Positions 38,600 to 50,576 of a stretch of 64,000 bases of DNA are shown here, piece by piece. The stretch spans positions 4,143,001-4,207,000 of the forward strand of contig CM067535.1 of assembly GCA_034509925.1 (NCBI GenBank), given 5' to 3'. How positions within the stretch are numbered: the first letter of the stretch is position 1; each line of letters opens with the position of its first letter. The translations under genes were made by a program, and so were the position numbers. This DNA is from Hirudinaria manillensis (lineage: Eukaryota; Annelida; Clitellata; Hirudinida; Hirudinidae). Below the pieces are notes generated by a model. The model was not told where the DNA came from, did no database searches, and saw nothing but the letters and a program-made list of their open reading frames with translations.

Positions 38600-41500
38600 A
38601 TGAGTAACAGACGAACGACCAGATTGCGGGTTCTATCCCAGCAGCTAGAAAATTATGGCTCCAATAGCGTCTTTACAATAACTGATGCTAATCAGGTCAG
38701 TCTAACTCAAGGAGATCAATCAGGCAGTGCCAGAACAAATGGATTTGATAGTAAGGATTTTCCAAATCTAGATGCATTTATAAATATCCTTTATTTATGA
38801 TCAAGTTACTTTAAAGAATAGGATTAAATTTATTTGGATATTGATAATGGTATTTGTGCTTTACTTTTATTTGAGGCTCCAAGTGAATTTAGAATTAACA
38901 TGAAACCAAAACATAATAAAACGTAATGATTTTCCATCAGGAGAATCAAATGACGAAAGGAGACCGCTTAGGCAAAGATCTCGGGTTTCAATTGCCAGAC
39001 AAAACTCTGGCACCCGACAAAGGATCCACCGAACCCTTCGTTCGAATACTGCCACTACCTCAAGGGTCATGGGGGCAGCTGCCCTTGATCCAATTGGGGA
39101 GAGTTTACAGGGCAGTGATGGCTTGGATGATGAAGGTCTTGGGGTGGTTTGGGGTGAAGGTAATTGGTTGATTAGGCACATTGTGGTTATATTTGATATG
39201 TTTGATTTTTATTGCTAAACTCGTTGAGAGCCTAATTAGTAATAGTTTGTTGATAATGGTTACATAAGCTAGGGACTAGGGACAGGTGTTTTTTGTTAGT
39301 ATTGTGAGCTACTTAAATGAAATGCCTTAAGAGAGGCATCTTTACTAATCACTTGACCTGCCAAACATTCGCACCCCAGAACCGACTCTGACGCCCGAGA
39401 ACCACGATGACAACGAAGAACAGCAGAATGCAGATTCCATCATGGAAATAAGTTCAACTTCTTCTGCAAACGACGTAGAAGTGCCGAGCGAAGCGCAAGA
39501 GGACGCCACGGACTTCCACACACGACTCAGGAACTTGCCTTCGTCTGGAGGGGGTCGCTCGTGTGTGGATAGGATCCTCTTGTTGGCACCGTCAGGGCTC
39601 GAAAACTCACAGGCAGACTTTCAGGTACCATTGATTCCTTCAGCCAAGAAAAAGAGTCCCGACAAAAAACTTGATGAAACTGTAGATGAAACTGAGGTGA
39701 GTCGTGCCTGTCTGCATTTGTATTGTGTTTGTGCCCGTACTTTCCGACATGCCCTTCTCATAGTATGTTGCAGTATAATGATGGATTTGTATAAATACAA
39801 TGAAGTGTCTATTAAAATGAAATAAAACTTTTTGATATATTTTTTTGTGAGGAATTATTTTTGAAAAAGTGTGAATAAAAAAAGTACCAAACTGATTTTA
39901 TTGCAAATATTAAATTTTCTGGCTATTGAAACAATTGAATTGTTTTGTTTGCAAATGTCTGAATTAATATTTATAAATTCTTCCTTAGATGACCCAAGTT
40001 TGTATTTTATTTAATAAAATTAAATTATTTAAAATTATACAAGTTATGGCTTTTAAAATTGACTCATTTACTTCTAGTTCTGTACAATCTGCTATGAACA
40101 GTGGACCACTGCTGGCAAACACAGACTCGTCTGCCTCAAGTGCGGCCATCTTTTCGGGAAGGAGTGAGTACATGATGATGATGATGATTGGATGTTTTTT
40201 TGAACTGGCTGCTAAAGGGCTCTAACGATGCTTTTCTCTTATAATAATCATCATTGCCATCATCATCATTATCACTTCATTTTTGTTGAATTAAACTGTC
40301 AAATGTGGTTAGTTCAACCACATGGTTCATTTAGTCGACTCATTTCAAATCGCACACTCCTTCCATCATCATCATCATCATCATCACCATGGTTACCGTA
40401 GTCAAGATAATCATAATCCTCCAATAGGTGCATTGAGAAGTGGCTGGATTCTCAGATGAAGAGCACTTGTCCTCAATGCAATGCCAAAGCCTCTAAGAAG
40501 GACATTAGGTGCCTGTATGTACGCAAGCTCATGGTAGGTGATGATGGTCATAGTAATGATGGCATCATTTCTGCTGTTATTCTGGCTTTGTTTGTTGAAC
40601 AATTGTTATTTCGTGTTAAAGCATTTTGAGTCTATTTTACAATTTATTTGAATTTATTAGATCAAAAAAATTGATTTTTGCAAAATCAATCAATCAATAA
40701 ATGCATAAATAATGTGTCGTTTCTTAATCGATTAGACTAAATTAAGTTTAGAACAAGCAAAACGAGGTCGAAAATATGATAAAGCAGTATGAGGCTTGTG
40801 AATATTTTTATAAAATCCTCAATCGACCAATCATATTTAATCAACCATTGTTTTCCTTGTTGCCATTGGCTTGCAGGCTGTCGACAATACCGAAGTCGAA
40901 CGACTGAAGAAGGAGTTGGAGGAAGAAAGGGTGGCGAGGAGAAGAATGGAACTTGACCTCGGACTCATGGTCTTCAAGTGGCAACAGACTGAAGACCACT
41001 GTAACCTCCTCAGGAAGGAATTGGCTGCCCAGAGGTCAGTAGGAGGAGTTTGTCCTGATCGGTGACCAATAGGAATCTAGGATGACATTATCATTTGTTT
41101 GTTTTGGAAGTTGCTATTTAAATATGCTATTGATTTTTGATTTTAAATGACAATTCAAGAAAATTATAATAATCAAATTAATGTTAATATATGTCACTAA
41201 ATTGAAAAGATTAATGCCAAATGAAATGCTAATTCAATTATAAAATCAATGGAATTCAGAGAATTGACTCAAGCTACTGCAAGGCAAGCTGCCATGGACT
41301 CTTTGAGTCAGGATCCCTTGAACAACAACAACCATCACAATGGCGGCGGCCGTTATGAAATCGAAAAGAGTTTCACCATCGATGTAATTAACATTTTTTA
41401 ATTAGAATTTTGTGATTGATGTTTTTAAATTCTAAGCAATGCTTGTTGTTGTTTTCAGGCTGGGGGCTGCAGAGCTCTGGCCTACAACAGCACCAGGATG

Positions 41501-43889
41501 TACCTCTGTGCTTCTCAGGCCAGTTCCTCGCCTCTTTATCCTGGCTTTGGAGTCAAAAAGGTTTTTATTTGGAATGCTTCTCAATTGCCTAGCCTAGGCC
41601 AATCCTTGTTTGTTTTGCATCATTGTTGGTTCCGTTAATGAAGAAGATGTTGCTTAAATTATTGTTGTTGTTGTTATTATTATTATTATTATTATTAATT
41701 TTTAAAAATAACTTAGAAAGATGGCAAACTTAAGAAAAAAATTTGAATTTAATTTCCATTAAACCAAAACTTCAGTGTTTTGATGTTGAGATTCATGACA
41801 CCTATTTGTTATATCCATCCTCTTGCCTACTCCTCAATCATCATCATCATGAGCATCCAATTTGATTGCAGCTCAGCACCCATGACTTCAAGACCTTCCA
41901 GTACGTTCCAATGCACTCGAAGCAAATCCGTGACCTCAGCTTCCACCCCACCCTGACGAGGTCATTGCTACTCAGTTGTGCCATGGACAAGATGGTCAAG
42001 ATCACCAGTATGGACAGCCTAGAGACTGTCCAGAGGTTAGGACAGCATGGATGGATGGATATGCAGAAGGAGGATGCTTGTGCTTGTCATAATTTCAATT
42101 AATAATCTAATTAATATTAATTAATTTGGATTAGAATAACTAAGTAATGATAATATCAATATAATATATGTTTAAAGTGGATTTGATTATCCTATGAATG
42201 TGAATCATCAGCAGTAAGAATCGATTGTGCCAATCTTCATTAAATTATGCTAACGAGCCTCATTAACAACATTTTGCCTCACTAACAGCTTTTCCTGCTC
42301 AAGTCCTGTCTGGTCCTGCACATGGAGTCAGGACAACTTGAACCACTTCTTTGTTGGAACCCAGTCGGGTGAAGTCCTCCTCTTTGACGTCAGGGACACG
42401 AGGGAACACGTGGCTTCACTACTGCTGCAGACTCAGAACCCTAAATCTGTGGTCTCCCTCAGATATGTCCCGAGGTTCATTTCTGGCTCCCCAGGGTAAG
42501 GAATGGGGGGTTGTTATTGAACCAGTGATTTTTGTAAAATTTTGGGACTGGCATTGGGTTATCAGTTAGATATGTATGATTCATATTTTTCTTTCCTCTT
42601 TCGTGCAGACCCGGCGGACTCCTGATTGGTCAGTTGGATCGGTCCTTGTTCCTCGAACAAAACAACAACAACTTTGTCACGCACTTTCTCAGCAACGACA
42701 GTTCGTAACTTCATGATGTCCGATAATCACATGCGCATAAATTATGCTAAAGGATTATGCACCTACCATCCAATGTCGTTGCCACCTATCACCATCATAG
42801 CAGATTGTTACCAACCAACGACCTAACAACATCATCAACGACAGGTGTCCTGATGAGTCTGCATAGAGAGGACAGCACAGGTCATGTCCTGGCATCCTAT
42901 AGACCCACCCAGAACAACCCCAACGTCAGGCACGAGGCAAGCAATTAACAATTATGATTTTGGCCTTACCCAACCAATATATAATATTATTATTATTATC
43001 ACAATATTGTATATTAAATATAATATATTAAATTGTATATTTAATATATAATATATATATTAAATTATATAATATATTAATATATAATATATATATTAAA
43101 TTATATATTTAATATATAATATATATATATATTAAATTATATAATATATTAATATATAATATATTAAATATACAATTTAATATATTATATTTAATATACA
43201 ATATTATTATTGTAATTGGTCAAACTGATCCCCAGTAATATAACTTTCAAACATCATCATTATTCCTCACTGTTCTAATGCAGGTGAACAATCTGGTCTT
43301 GACTCAGAAGCCGCCGCTGTCCATCAATCCGCTCTTGCACTCTTCAACCTCCTCATCATCTTCGTCATCTTCATCCTCCTTCTATGAGAGAGTGACCTAC
43401 GAAAGGGTCAGAACGTTCAACGGGGGTACATCGCAGCAGATGCTCACCCGAACGGTCCTCGTTCCCCACCCCGAGTTGGGGGCAGAACAGCTGTTCGTCT
43501 GTGCCGGCGACGGAAGCAGGGCCATGGTGAGGATTTTGATTGGTCTTGTCAAGTGTTGAGTTCATAGTTAATTAAGTGAAACCCTGCATTGCTTAACCAT
43601 GCAATAATTGGTCGTTTAATAATGTATCAATTATGAGGACGTACAAAACTTGTCATGTTTATTTCTTAGATTAATTATATTGCTTTTACCATCAGTCCAT
43701 CAGCTTAAATCATGATTGCAGCTCAACCTATGGAACGTCAGCACCGGCCTCCAGCAACAGCGATTGGTCGGTCCAGATCAGGGGGTCAATGACATCTGTC
43801 CAATCGGCTGCAACGAGGGCACCTCACGGGTGCTCTCAGCAGTGGGGAACAGAAACCTATTCATATACAAATGGAAGGAGAGGTCATAG
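38600..43889 (+). CDS. RFWD3: E3 ubiquitin ligase RFWD3 (FANCW)
   Basis: Fourteen exons (38600-38750, 38941-39159, 39380-39696, 40078-40163, 40428-40533, 40877-41034, 41260-41383, 41459-41560, 41872-42035, 42289-42495, 42609-42700, 42845-42936, 43284-43526, 43722-43889) join in phase to 742 aa (human 774). The first 230 residues are Ser/Asp/Glu-rich and disordered. The C3HC4 RING runs from FCTICYEQW through LKCGHLFGKECIEKW to STCPQCNAKA (about 230-275). A coiled coil follows (AVDNTEVERLKKELEEERVA). The C-terminal WD40 propeller contains YVPMHSKQIRDLSF, SPVWSCTWSQ and the closing LFIYKWKERS. In the nucleus RFWD3 ubiquitinates RPA and RAD51 to allow homologous recombination at crosslinks and stalled forks. 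Exon 12 ends in a GC donor. Intron 12 holds a large AT palindrome. The last exon is duplicated at 52112. Confidence 0.93.
43002..43206. repeat. Large AT-only imperfect palindrome in RFWD3 intron 12
   Basis: About 40 bases at 43002-43041 (CAATATTGTATATTAAATAT...) are the reverse complement of 43166-43206. The roughly 125 bp between them is itself made of nested TATATTAA/TTAATATA palindromes with no G or C. Such a tract can extrude a long hairpin or cruciform. Confidence 0.85.
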
Positions 43890-44274
43890 TTGTGATGGTG
43901 ATGATGATTGTATAAAAACTATCTTGCTCGTTTCGTTTTTTTTTGTATAAAAGATTTTCAAACAAAATTCTTTTTAGTTGGGAATGCATCAGTGTTTGAC
44001 CAATAAATTATATTTATTGTTGAAGTTATCGTAATTATTGTTATAAGAAAGTTTTAAAAGTATCAAGTTATTGAGAATTGGTCCGTGGGGACATTTTTTA
44101 ACATATCCACGCAAGTTACCCTGGATCATTTTCGCAACGATTTCAAAATTGTTCTAGAGGTTAAATTTTTTTATATAAATTATTATTAAGAACTCGGAAT
44201 TTTTCAAATGAAAATTATTAACGATGATTTTAAGGTATATTTATAAAATATCAAAATTTCAAGCACTTCCAAAA

Positions 44275-44338
44275 CTTTCGGGAATGTATTAATTTGGTGA
44301 ACATTCCGTTACGTTTCATTTTGTAAACATCGCTTGTT
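44275..44338 (+). promoter_or_regulatory. Conserved inverted GGAATGT/ACATTCC pair upstream of family member 2
   Basis: GGAATGT at 44281-44287 and ACATTCC at 44301-44307 are exact inverted repeats with a 13-base spacer, about 30 bases before the ATG. The same pair precedes members 3, 4 and 5 (49564/49584, 52668/52688, 54766/54786). ACATTCC matches the known TEAD-binding core; the assignment is inference. Confidence 0.5.
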
Positions 44339-45151
44339 ATGATTGGTCGCTGTCTTGGTCTTGTCGTCAGGGATATTCGAAGTTCTCTTGTGGCTTCGAA
44401 GACATTCCATTGCGCGGCTTTGAAACCTGTTCAGATTCCTAGAACATTATATGAACTCACAAAAGCTAAGGGCATTGCAAGAAATATATTTGAAACCTGT
44501 AAAACGGTAAAATGGGGATATTGCTTCAGTTTATTTAAGTTTGAAGAATGCTATTGTTGGGTTTACGTATAAATGTCAGTAAAGTAACAGAAATAAGTCA
44601 GTATTTTTATATAAAACAAATTAATAATAAACCAATTGCGAAGCAGATATTTAAGCCCGAGAGAATATTTATATTAAGACATTCAGGTATGTTACAAAGT
44701 TAATGAATATAGTGTGAACATATAACAACCTTGAATCGTTTGAAGCATGCAAATTACGTCTGACAGCCATGACACTTTGTTCCTTTCCATTGATTGGAAT
44801 ATACAAACCAAGGGATGAAGGCAAATCAGACGATAAGTCAGAGACTTTGGAAAAAGATGACAACAGAATATACATAACGCATATAATTTTAGGTGAGACG
44901 AATACCTATTTGGTACTTCGTACTGAATGACATGATGACGTTTTTAAAGACTTTATAATTGCTTTATAGATTTCTTATATTTCTTATGTGCAAATGTCTT
45001 GTATCTAATGCTTTGGGCTTTCTTGAACGCGAAGGAAATAGAAGAAGAAAGATACTCTAAATCCACGGTAAGTTATCATGTGTGAGGAGTGCCGAGAATT
45101 TGAGTTTAATTCTGTTTTACATTACAGTCAAAGAAGAAACCAAAGTTATAG
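44339..45151 (+). CDS. Tandem family member 2 (alpha type)
   Basis: No recognised family. Five exons (44339-44506, 44647-44686, 44746-44892, 44970-45067, 45128-45151) give 158 aa in continuous phase. Exon 1 is close to the other copies (MIGRCLGLVVRDIRSSLVAS, then KTFHCAALKP). Exon 3 begins with a short hydrophobic stretch (LTAMTLCSFPLIGIY) and then turns acidic and lysine-rich. Exon 4 is the main hydrophobic segment (DFLYFLCANVLYLMLWAFL), and the end is a short basic tail (SKKKPKL). Compared with member 1 it lacks the second membrane exon. The position just after RFWD3 suggests it has been carried along in RFWD3 duplications. Presequence-like N terminus; localisation unproven. Confidence 0.75.
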
Positions 45152-46020
45152 TTTCCAAAGGAATATTAACGTGCTAAATGTGCCCCCCTGCCTGATGATC
45201 TTGTGTTTTGAAATAAAATGCTTACATATTTGATATGACTTGGATACCCAAAGTAAAACTTGCCATTTCCCTCGAGGGATGGGTACAAGTATACCACAGT
45301 ACATTTATTGTTACTGAGTGTCTTCCGAAAGTTTGTTATTGAAACTAATTTACCAATCCACAGGTTCAGTGGTAGTGCTTACAATATTGAACTGCAAGGG
45401 TCGGCCCACCTAAGCCAATAGACCTCAGGCAAATGGGCGGCAAGGGCCGGCGTTCAATGTTTCAAAGCGGACTTGGCGGGCCGTTATGTTCTCAGCCACT
45501 CATAATGGTCGATGTAATAAAATAATATTTCCTGCACGAGAAGAGACACCATCCTTAATCTTAACTCCGTGGAGTTTCCATCGCATTCAAATTTTATTTC
45601 ACAAAACTATTGAAATTTTATTAAGTAAGAATAGAGGCAGGAAATAATTGAAACTTTGATTAATTACGTGCTAAGGTTTTTCAGACAACTGGACAAAATG
45701 TAAAACAATGGATGCATTGTTAATTTGGCATTATAATAATAAAAATTCATAGATCTGTTTATGATATATTAAATATGATTTTGCATATCAGACTTATATA
45801 ATGTGTGATTATTAAGATCTTGTTTGGGATGGATGAATAATTCGAGCGACCAATGTATTTTAAAACCGTAAGTGGCGTACCAATGTTTAGCAACACTTAC
45901 AAGACACTTGGTTGTAAATAAAATTGTATTACATTATTAGTTACTATTACAAAATACAGCCATCGTACACTTAATAATAGTTTTAACACTTTTTATTTTC
46001 TTTATTTTCACATTTCGCCA
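45152..46020. other. Spacer of U1 between member 2 and the R2-type insertion
   Basis: No exon visible. It includes a polyadenylation-like AATAAA at about 45212 for member 2 and a GC-richer patch (about 45400-45490) with GGGCGGCAAGGGCCGG. The whole stretch recurs in U2 at about 53570-54410. Confidence 0.6.
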
Positions 46021-46042
46021 GTCTATCGGCTCTCGTCATTAT
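46021..46042. repeat. Target-site duplication, left copy
   Basis: The 22 bases beginning GTCTATCGGCTCTCGTCATT recur exactly at 49214-49235 on the other side of the retrotransposon. The empty site in U2 is at 54409 with small differences. Confidence 0.9.
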
Positions 46043-49000
46043 GTATTGATAGAAACTCTTGAACGAGCGTTCTGACAGGGATCTTCAGAGGAATGGCCCC
46101 TTCTACGAGTGTTTCGGCCCTGAATCCTGACACTCTCGGGGGCTGGGCCGCATCCGTTGATCAAGCGGATGTCCCTGCCAGATACTTTCTTCCGATAACC
46201 AGACAACGACTTCCGACAAACAAACAATACTCGCACCGCCATTTTACGAAAAATTCCGCGAGGGCTCCGCCGTCCGAAAAACCGTCAAAGTCGCCACTGC
46301 GGCACTTCTTATATCACTTTGGTGTGAATGCCGTCCGGGGTGTCTCTTTCCTGGTCTTACACTGGAGTCCCTGTTTTGGTGGAGTGGACAGGGACGACTA
46401 GCCTCGCCGTGTCTGAGGCTTACCTTCGGTCCTTCGTTGTCCAGATCCAGTGAGAAGCCGATTCTGCGGACTCGGCTATTTTCTGGACGAACTGTTTGGT
46501 TTGCCTGTTTGAAAGGCCTATCTTCCTGAGAAAGGCGTATGTAGACTTGCCTACCAGCCCTCTCGCTCCGACTTCTATTGGTAACACACGGGCGCTATAA
46601 CCTTTCCCCTCTAAATCCATCTTCAGCTTTTCATAACGGTCGCTCTTCAGAGCATTGCTGACATCAATTCGGTCCTTCCATGGGACCGTCAGCTCTACGA
46701 TAATGACGGAATCGGTTGCTGCCGACGCCAGCACCAGATCAGGCCGCTTGCCGCTCTCTTGTATCACCTGGTGGTAGTGCCTTTCTCCCTGCAGGTCTGC
46801 CGCAACTGTCCAGTCTTTGGCTGTGGATAGCAAGTCCCTCATTTGGGCCATGTTCCTTTTGCGGTGCTGCGTTGAGCCCTCTCTTAAGAAGTACATTCTT
46901 GGTGCCGCGATTTCTCGGGCATTTGCCTGGGAGCATGCCGTCTTAGCCGTCTTAGCCGCCTCGACCACGACCTGCAGGACTTGGTTATGTCGCCAAGTGT
47001 AGCGACCGTGAGCAAGGGCGTACGTGCATGATGAAAGCACGTGCCGGAGTGACTGTTCACCTCCGCAGAGCTCGCAGCTGGCGTCTTGAACCAACCCCCA
47101 CTTCTGTAAGTTGGACCCGGAAGGGAGCGCGTCGTAGACCGACCTTATGAGGAATGCCAAGCGGAGGAGAGACTTTTTCCAAATGTCTTTCCATGTGATG
47201 GATCTTTGGATGACGTCTTCCCAGGTTGTCCACTGTCCTTGCAGGCTTTGCTGCACTGCCAGCGCAATCCTTTCGGTCTCCATCTCTCGCCTTCTCTCTT
47301 GGATTATCATGGCGGCTTTTGTCTGCACATTCGCTGTGGACCATCTTGTAAAATGGTTCCATCCGACTCCATGGCGGTCTACCTGCACGGGTCCTCTTTT
47401 CTCCTCGAAGGCTAGGATTGCCTCGGATTCCTCAATTTCTTCCTGGGCTCTAAATTTCCTTCCTGAGCGGAGTTGCGGCATGACGTCGCGGACCCTGCTG
47501 TCACTGGAGTTGTTGAGCGACCATTGAGTTCTGATTTTGCTGATTTTATATTCTTCAACGATGGATCTGAGGGGCAGCCTCAACCGTGTGCTCCTACTGT
47601 ACAGGGCGACCGACGACAGCAAAGGCGGTAACCCGAACCATTTCCTTGTACACCGATTTATTTTCCTTTCCATCTCTTCTACCGACTGCAGGCCTATTTC
47701 GTAGATGGTCAATGGCCACAGCAGTCTTGGTAGCAGGACGAACTGCAGGAGCCAGACTTTGAATCTGCCCTGTAGCGGCGATTCTGCAATCGCCTTCAGA
47801 CCGTCGGTCATCCTACTGACAGTGGCTGCCTCCTGGTTTTTGTCGCGGAGGGAGTCGTCGAAAACTCTTCCCAAGCTCTTTACTGGCTCTTCTGAGACCG
47901 TCGGAATGCGTTGTCCTCCGGCGGTGAAGCACACGTCGCTGCGAACTCTCCCTCGGAGAGAAAGACTCCGGGATTTTGCGGGCTTCAGAGCCATGCGACA
48001 CCATTGGAGTAGATCATTGAGCTTGTCAAGGGCTCTTTGGACAATCTGCTGCCTGTTTAGAACGATGGTGGTGTCGTCCATGAAAACCTTTACTGAAGGC
48101 ATAAACACCCCTCTACCCAAACGCATCTCGGGATCTCAGCTCCTACTGCATTTAGTACGACTTGAATGGCAAGCACAAACAGCGATGGAGAAATGGCACA
48201 TCCCATGGCTATGCCGATCTGCAGAGGGATCCAACACGTGGTGCAATCTTTCGTGGAAAAACGCATCACGAAACCGTTGAAGTATTCCTTGAGTACCTCA
48301 ATCACCGTTCCAGGAACATGGTGGATCTCTAACGTCTTCCAGAGGAGTTGATGGGGCACCGATCCATAGGCGTTGGCCAGGTCGAGCCACACGACGTGTA
48401 GACTGAGTTGGTTCCTTTTTGCATTCTGGATCGCCTCCCATATCATTGCGGTGTGCTCAATGCACCCCGGCACACCTGGGATGCCACCCTTTTGAACTGC
48501 TGTGTCGATGTACTTGTTTGTTGTCATGAACGTAGTCAGCCTTGCCGCTAGACATGAGAAATAGATTTTCCCTTCGACATTCAACAACGAAATAGGCCTG
48601 AACTGGTTTATGTGCTTAGATTCCTTTTCTTTCGGAATGTACACACCTTCCGCTACTTTCCATTCGTTGTCGACTGCGGCATTGGCCCAGGTGGAAACTA
48701 TTATTGTGTGGAGCAGCTTGAGCGTTCTTGGGCATCTCTTGTAAAGCAGATATGGGATCCCGTTGGGCCCGGGCGCGGAGCGGTTTCTTGCCTTCTTCAC
48801 GACTCCCTTAACCTCCTCGATCGATGGAGCTGCCTCTTGAAATGGATGATCCGGGAAAGGTGCTTCCAGAATCTCAGTTCTCTGAGGAAGCGGTGTGCTG
48901 CGAAGAGTCTTGGTGAGGTGTGCTTCTAGCTCCGTCCTTGAAGCAGCAAGAGTCCCTGATTTTGGTGGTTCGAGCAGTGACCTCCCGTAGCGATACGGAT

Positions 49001-49213
49001 CTCTGAAAAATTCTTGTCTTGCTCGCCTTCTCTCGTACCTCTTTTGTCTCGCCCTTTCTGCTTGACGGAGGGTGTTGATTCTTCCTTTGACCTCCTCCCA
49101 CAACACCATCAAACCGGCCTTTTCGGCCTCACCCGAACTCTTCCATCTGCTGCGAAGGACCCTTTTCTCGCGCTTTAAATTTCGTAGCTCGATCTGCCGC
49201 CTGGATTCTTTGG
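46043..49213 (-). mobile_element. 5'-truncated non-LTR retrotransposon with restriction-like endonuclease (R2/NeSL-type)
   Basis: About 3.17 kb of minus-strand element is flanked by a 22 bp target-site duplication. It encodes a reverse transcriptase followed by a zinc-knuckle and a C-terminal PD-(D/E)XK-type nuclease, and lacks any 5' apurinic endonuclease. This order is typical of the site-selective R2/NeSL/R4 clades. The 5' end is missing (no N-terminal zinc fingers), and a frame break near 48100 separates the two coding blocks. About 380 bp of 3' UTR remain at 46043-46419. Confidence 0.9.
46420..48126 (-). pseudogene. Retrotransposon RT C-terminal part, zinc-knuckle and nuclease
   Basis: This is a 568-codon open block. 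The RT catalytic motif FMDD lies at residues 15-18, followed by thumb and linker. A CCHC zinc-knuckle (CELCGGEQSLRHVLSSC) is in the middle. The nuclease signature near 450-475 is RPD, then VIIVELTVPWKD. In R2-type elements the nuclease nicks the target to prime reverse transcription. The first codons are not a genuine start: the reading frame comes in from 48090-49232 through a frame break. Confidence 0.9.
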
Positions 49214-49232
49214 GTCTATCGGCTCTCGTCAT
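48090..49232 (-). pseudogene. Retrotransposon RT N-terminal part
   Basis: This is a 380-codon open block. It has a basic N-terminal region, then RT fingers and palm with APGPNGIPYLLYK, FRPISLLNVEGKI and WLDLANAYGSVPH. The frame leaves the element sequence just before the FMDD motif, where a small indel near 48100-48130 shifts it. The apparent ATG lies inside the flanking target-site duplication (49232), so the start codon was supplied by host DNA at insertion and the true N terminus has been lost. Confidence 0.88.
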
Positions 49233-49235
49233 TAT
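49214..49235. repeat. Target-site duplication, right copy
   Basis: Exact copy of 46021-46042. It abuts the truncated 5' end of the minus-strand element. Confidence 0.9.
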
Positions 49236-49621
49236 TTATATGATAGTATTTATAATCTTACATTCTAGATAGATATCCTCAAATACAATATTGTTACAAA
49301 TCTTATTCATTATTGCTTTTCAGTGTCTCACAACATTTATTTTCCTAGTCAGGAACACCATAATTCGTTTCGTGTCCTTTTTATATAGTTTCTATATAAC
49401 TTCAAAAAAGTTTTTTCTTTATAAACAATTCTAATCATGGTAACTTTGCTCATTTAAATTTCAAACGATATGCTATTAAAATGAACATTCTTAACAATGA
49501 TTTTAAAATTTATTTTGATAAAATATTAAAATTTCAAGCACTTGATTTATTCCCAAACTTTCGGGAATGTCTTAATTTGGTAAACATTCCGTTACATTTC
49601 TTTTTGTAAACATCGCTTGTT

Positions 49622-50546
49622 ATGATTGGTCGTTGTCTTGGTCTTGTCGTGAGGGATATTCGAAGGTCTCTCGTAGCTTCGGAGGCATTCCATCGCACGG
49701 CTTGGAAACCTGTTCAGATTCCTAGATCATTATATGAACCTACAAAAGCTAAGGGCATTGCAAGAAATATCTTTGAAGCTTGTAAATCGGTAATAAACTC
49801 TGAAATCACTTTTTTGTGTATGAGTGAGAATGATCGGCTGAAAATTAATTATTAAAGATGCAGTGTAGCATAGAAAATCAATTATTATTTTGTTATCAAA
49901 TAAACTATTAATTTATGATAAATTATGATGCAGTTATTGAAGTCTGAAAGAATATTTAAATTGAAGCCTTCAGGTATGTTAGAAATTCACTGAATCTACT
50001 TTGAACTTATAAGCAAACAAACAATCAAAAAACTATAACGACAAAATTGTGTTCGAAGCATGCATGTCACGTCTGAGTACCATGTTCCTCTGTTCTATTC
50101 CATTTGTGGGAGTAAATAAAGAAAATAAGAATACATCTGATGAAGGCAATGAAGAAATTCCAATTGGTGAAATCATTAAAATGGATTTACGTTTTTGTAA
50201 GTAATTGAGCGACATTGAGCATCTTTATTTTCAAAGCTAAATGGTATAATGATGTTTTTTTTTTATAATTACTTTTTTGCAGTTGGCTATGCAATGTTGT
50301 TCATGTTCTCATTTTTGATGTTGGGCATTCTTGGGATTTTAGTGACGATCATAGAGAAACTGTCTTCTAAGGAATATGATCCAGACGGTAAGTTTTCATG
50401 CACGTGATGACTGTTGACGACTTCATACAATTTTTTAAACTGCAGAAAAATTCGAGAAATGCAAAAAGGTTAAGAAAAGTGTTGTCACAGGAGAAAACGT
50501 ATACAGGAAATATCTGCATAATATATTTGGTCCTCTTATTCATTGA
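49622..50546 (+). CDS. Tandem family member 3 (beta type)
   Basis: No recognised family. Five exons (49622-49789, 49934-49973, 50059-50196, 50283-50387, 50446-50546) give 183 aa in phase. Exon 1 keeps MIGRCLGLVVRDIRRSLVAS but has EAFHRTAWKP where the others have FHC. Exon 3 carries MFLCSIPFVGV and an acidic, Asn-rich part. Exon 4 is a long hydrophobic helix (YAMLFMFSFLMLGILGILV). The last exon is lysine-rich. The beta type differs from alpha in exons 3-5, while exon 1 is nearly the same. A GGAATGT/ACATTCC pair lies at 49564/49584. Confidence 0.75.
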
Positions 50547-50576
50547 GATTATGGGTTATAATAAAGAGTCTATATT

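Noticed and set aside
46716..48280. Plus-strand frames overlapping the retrotransposon
   Set aside because: They are antisense shadows of the RT and nuclease coding blocks.
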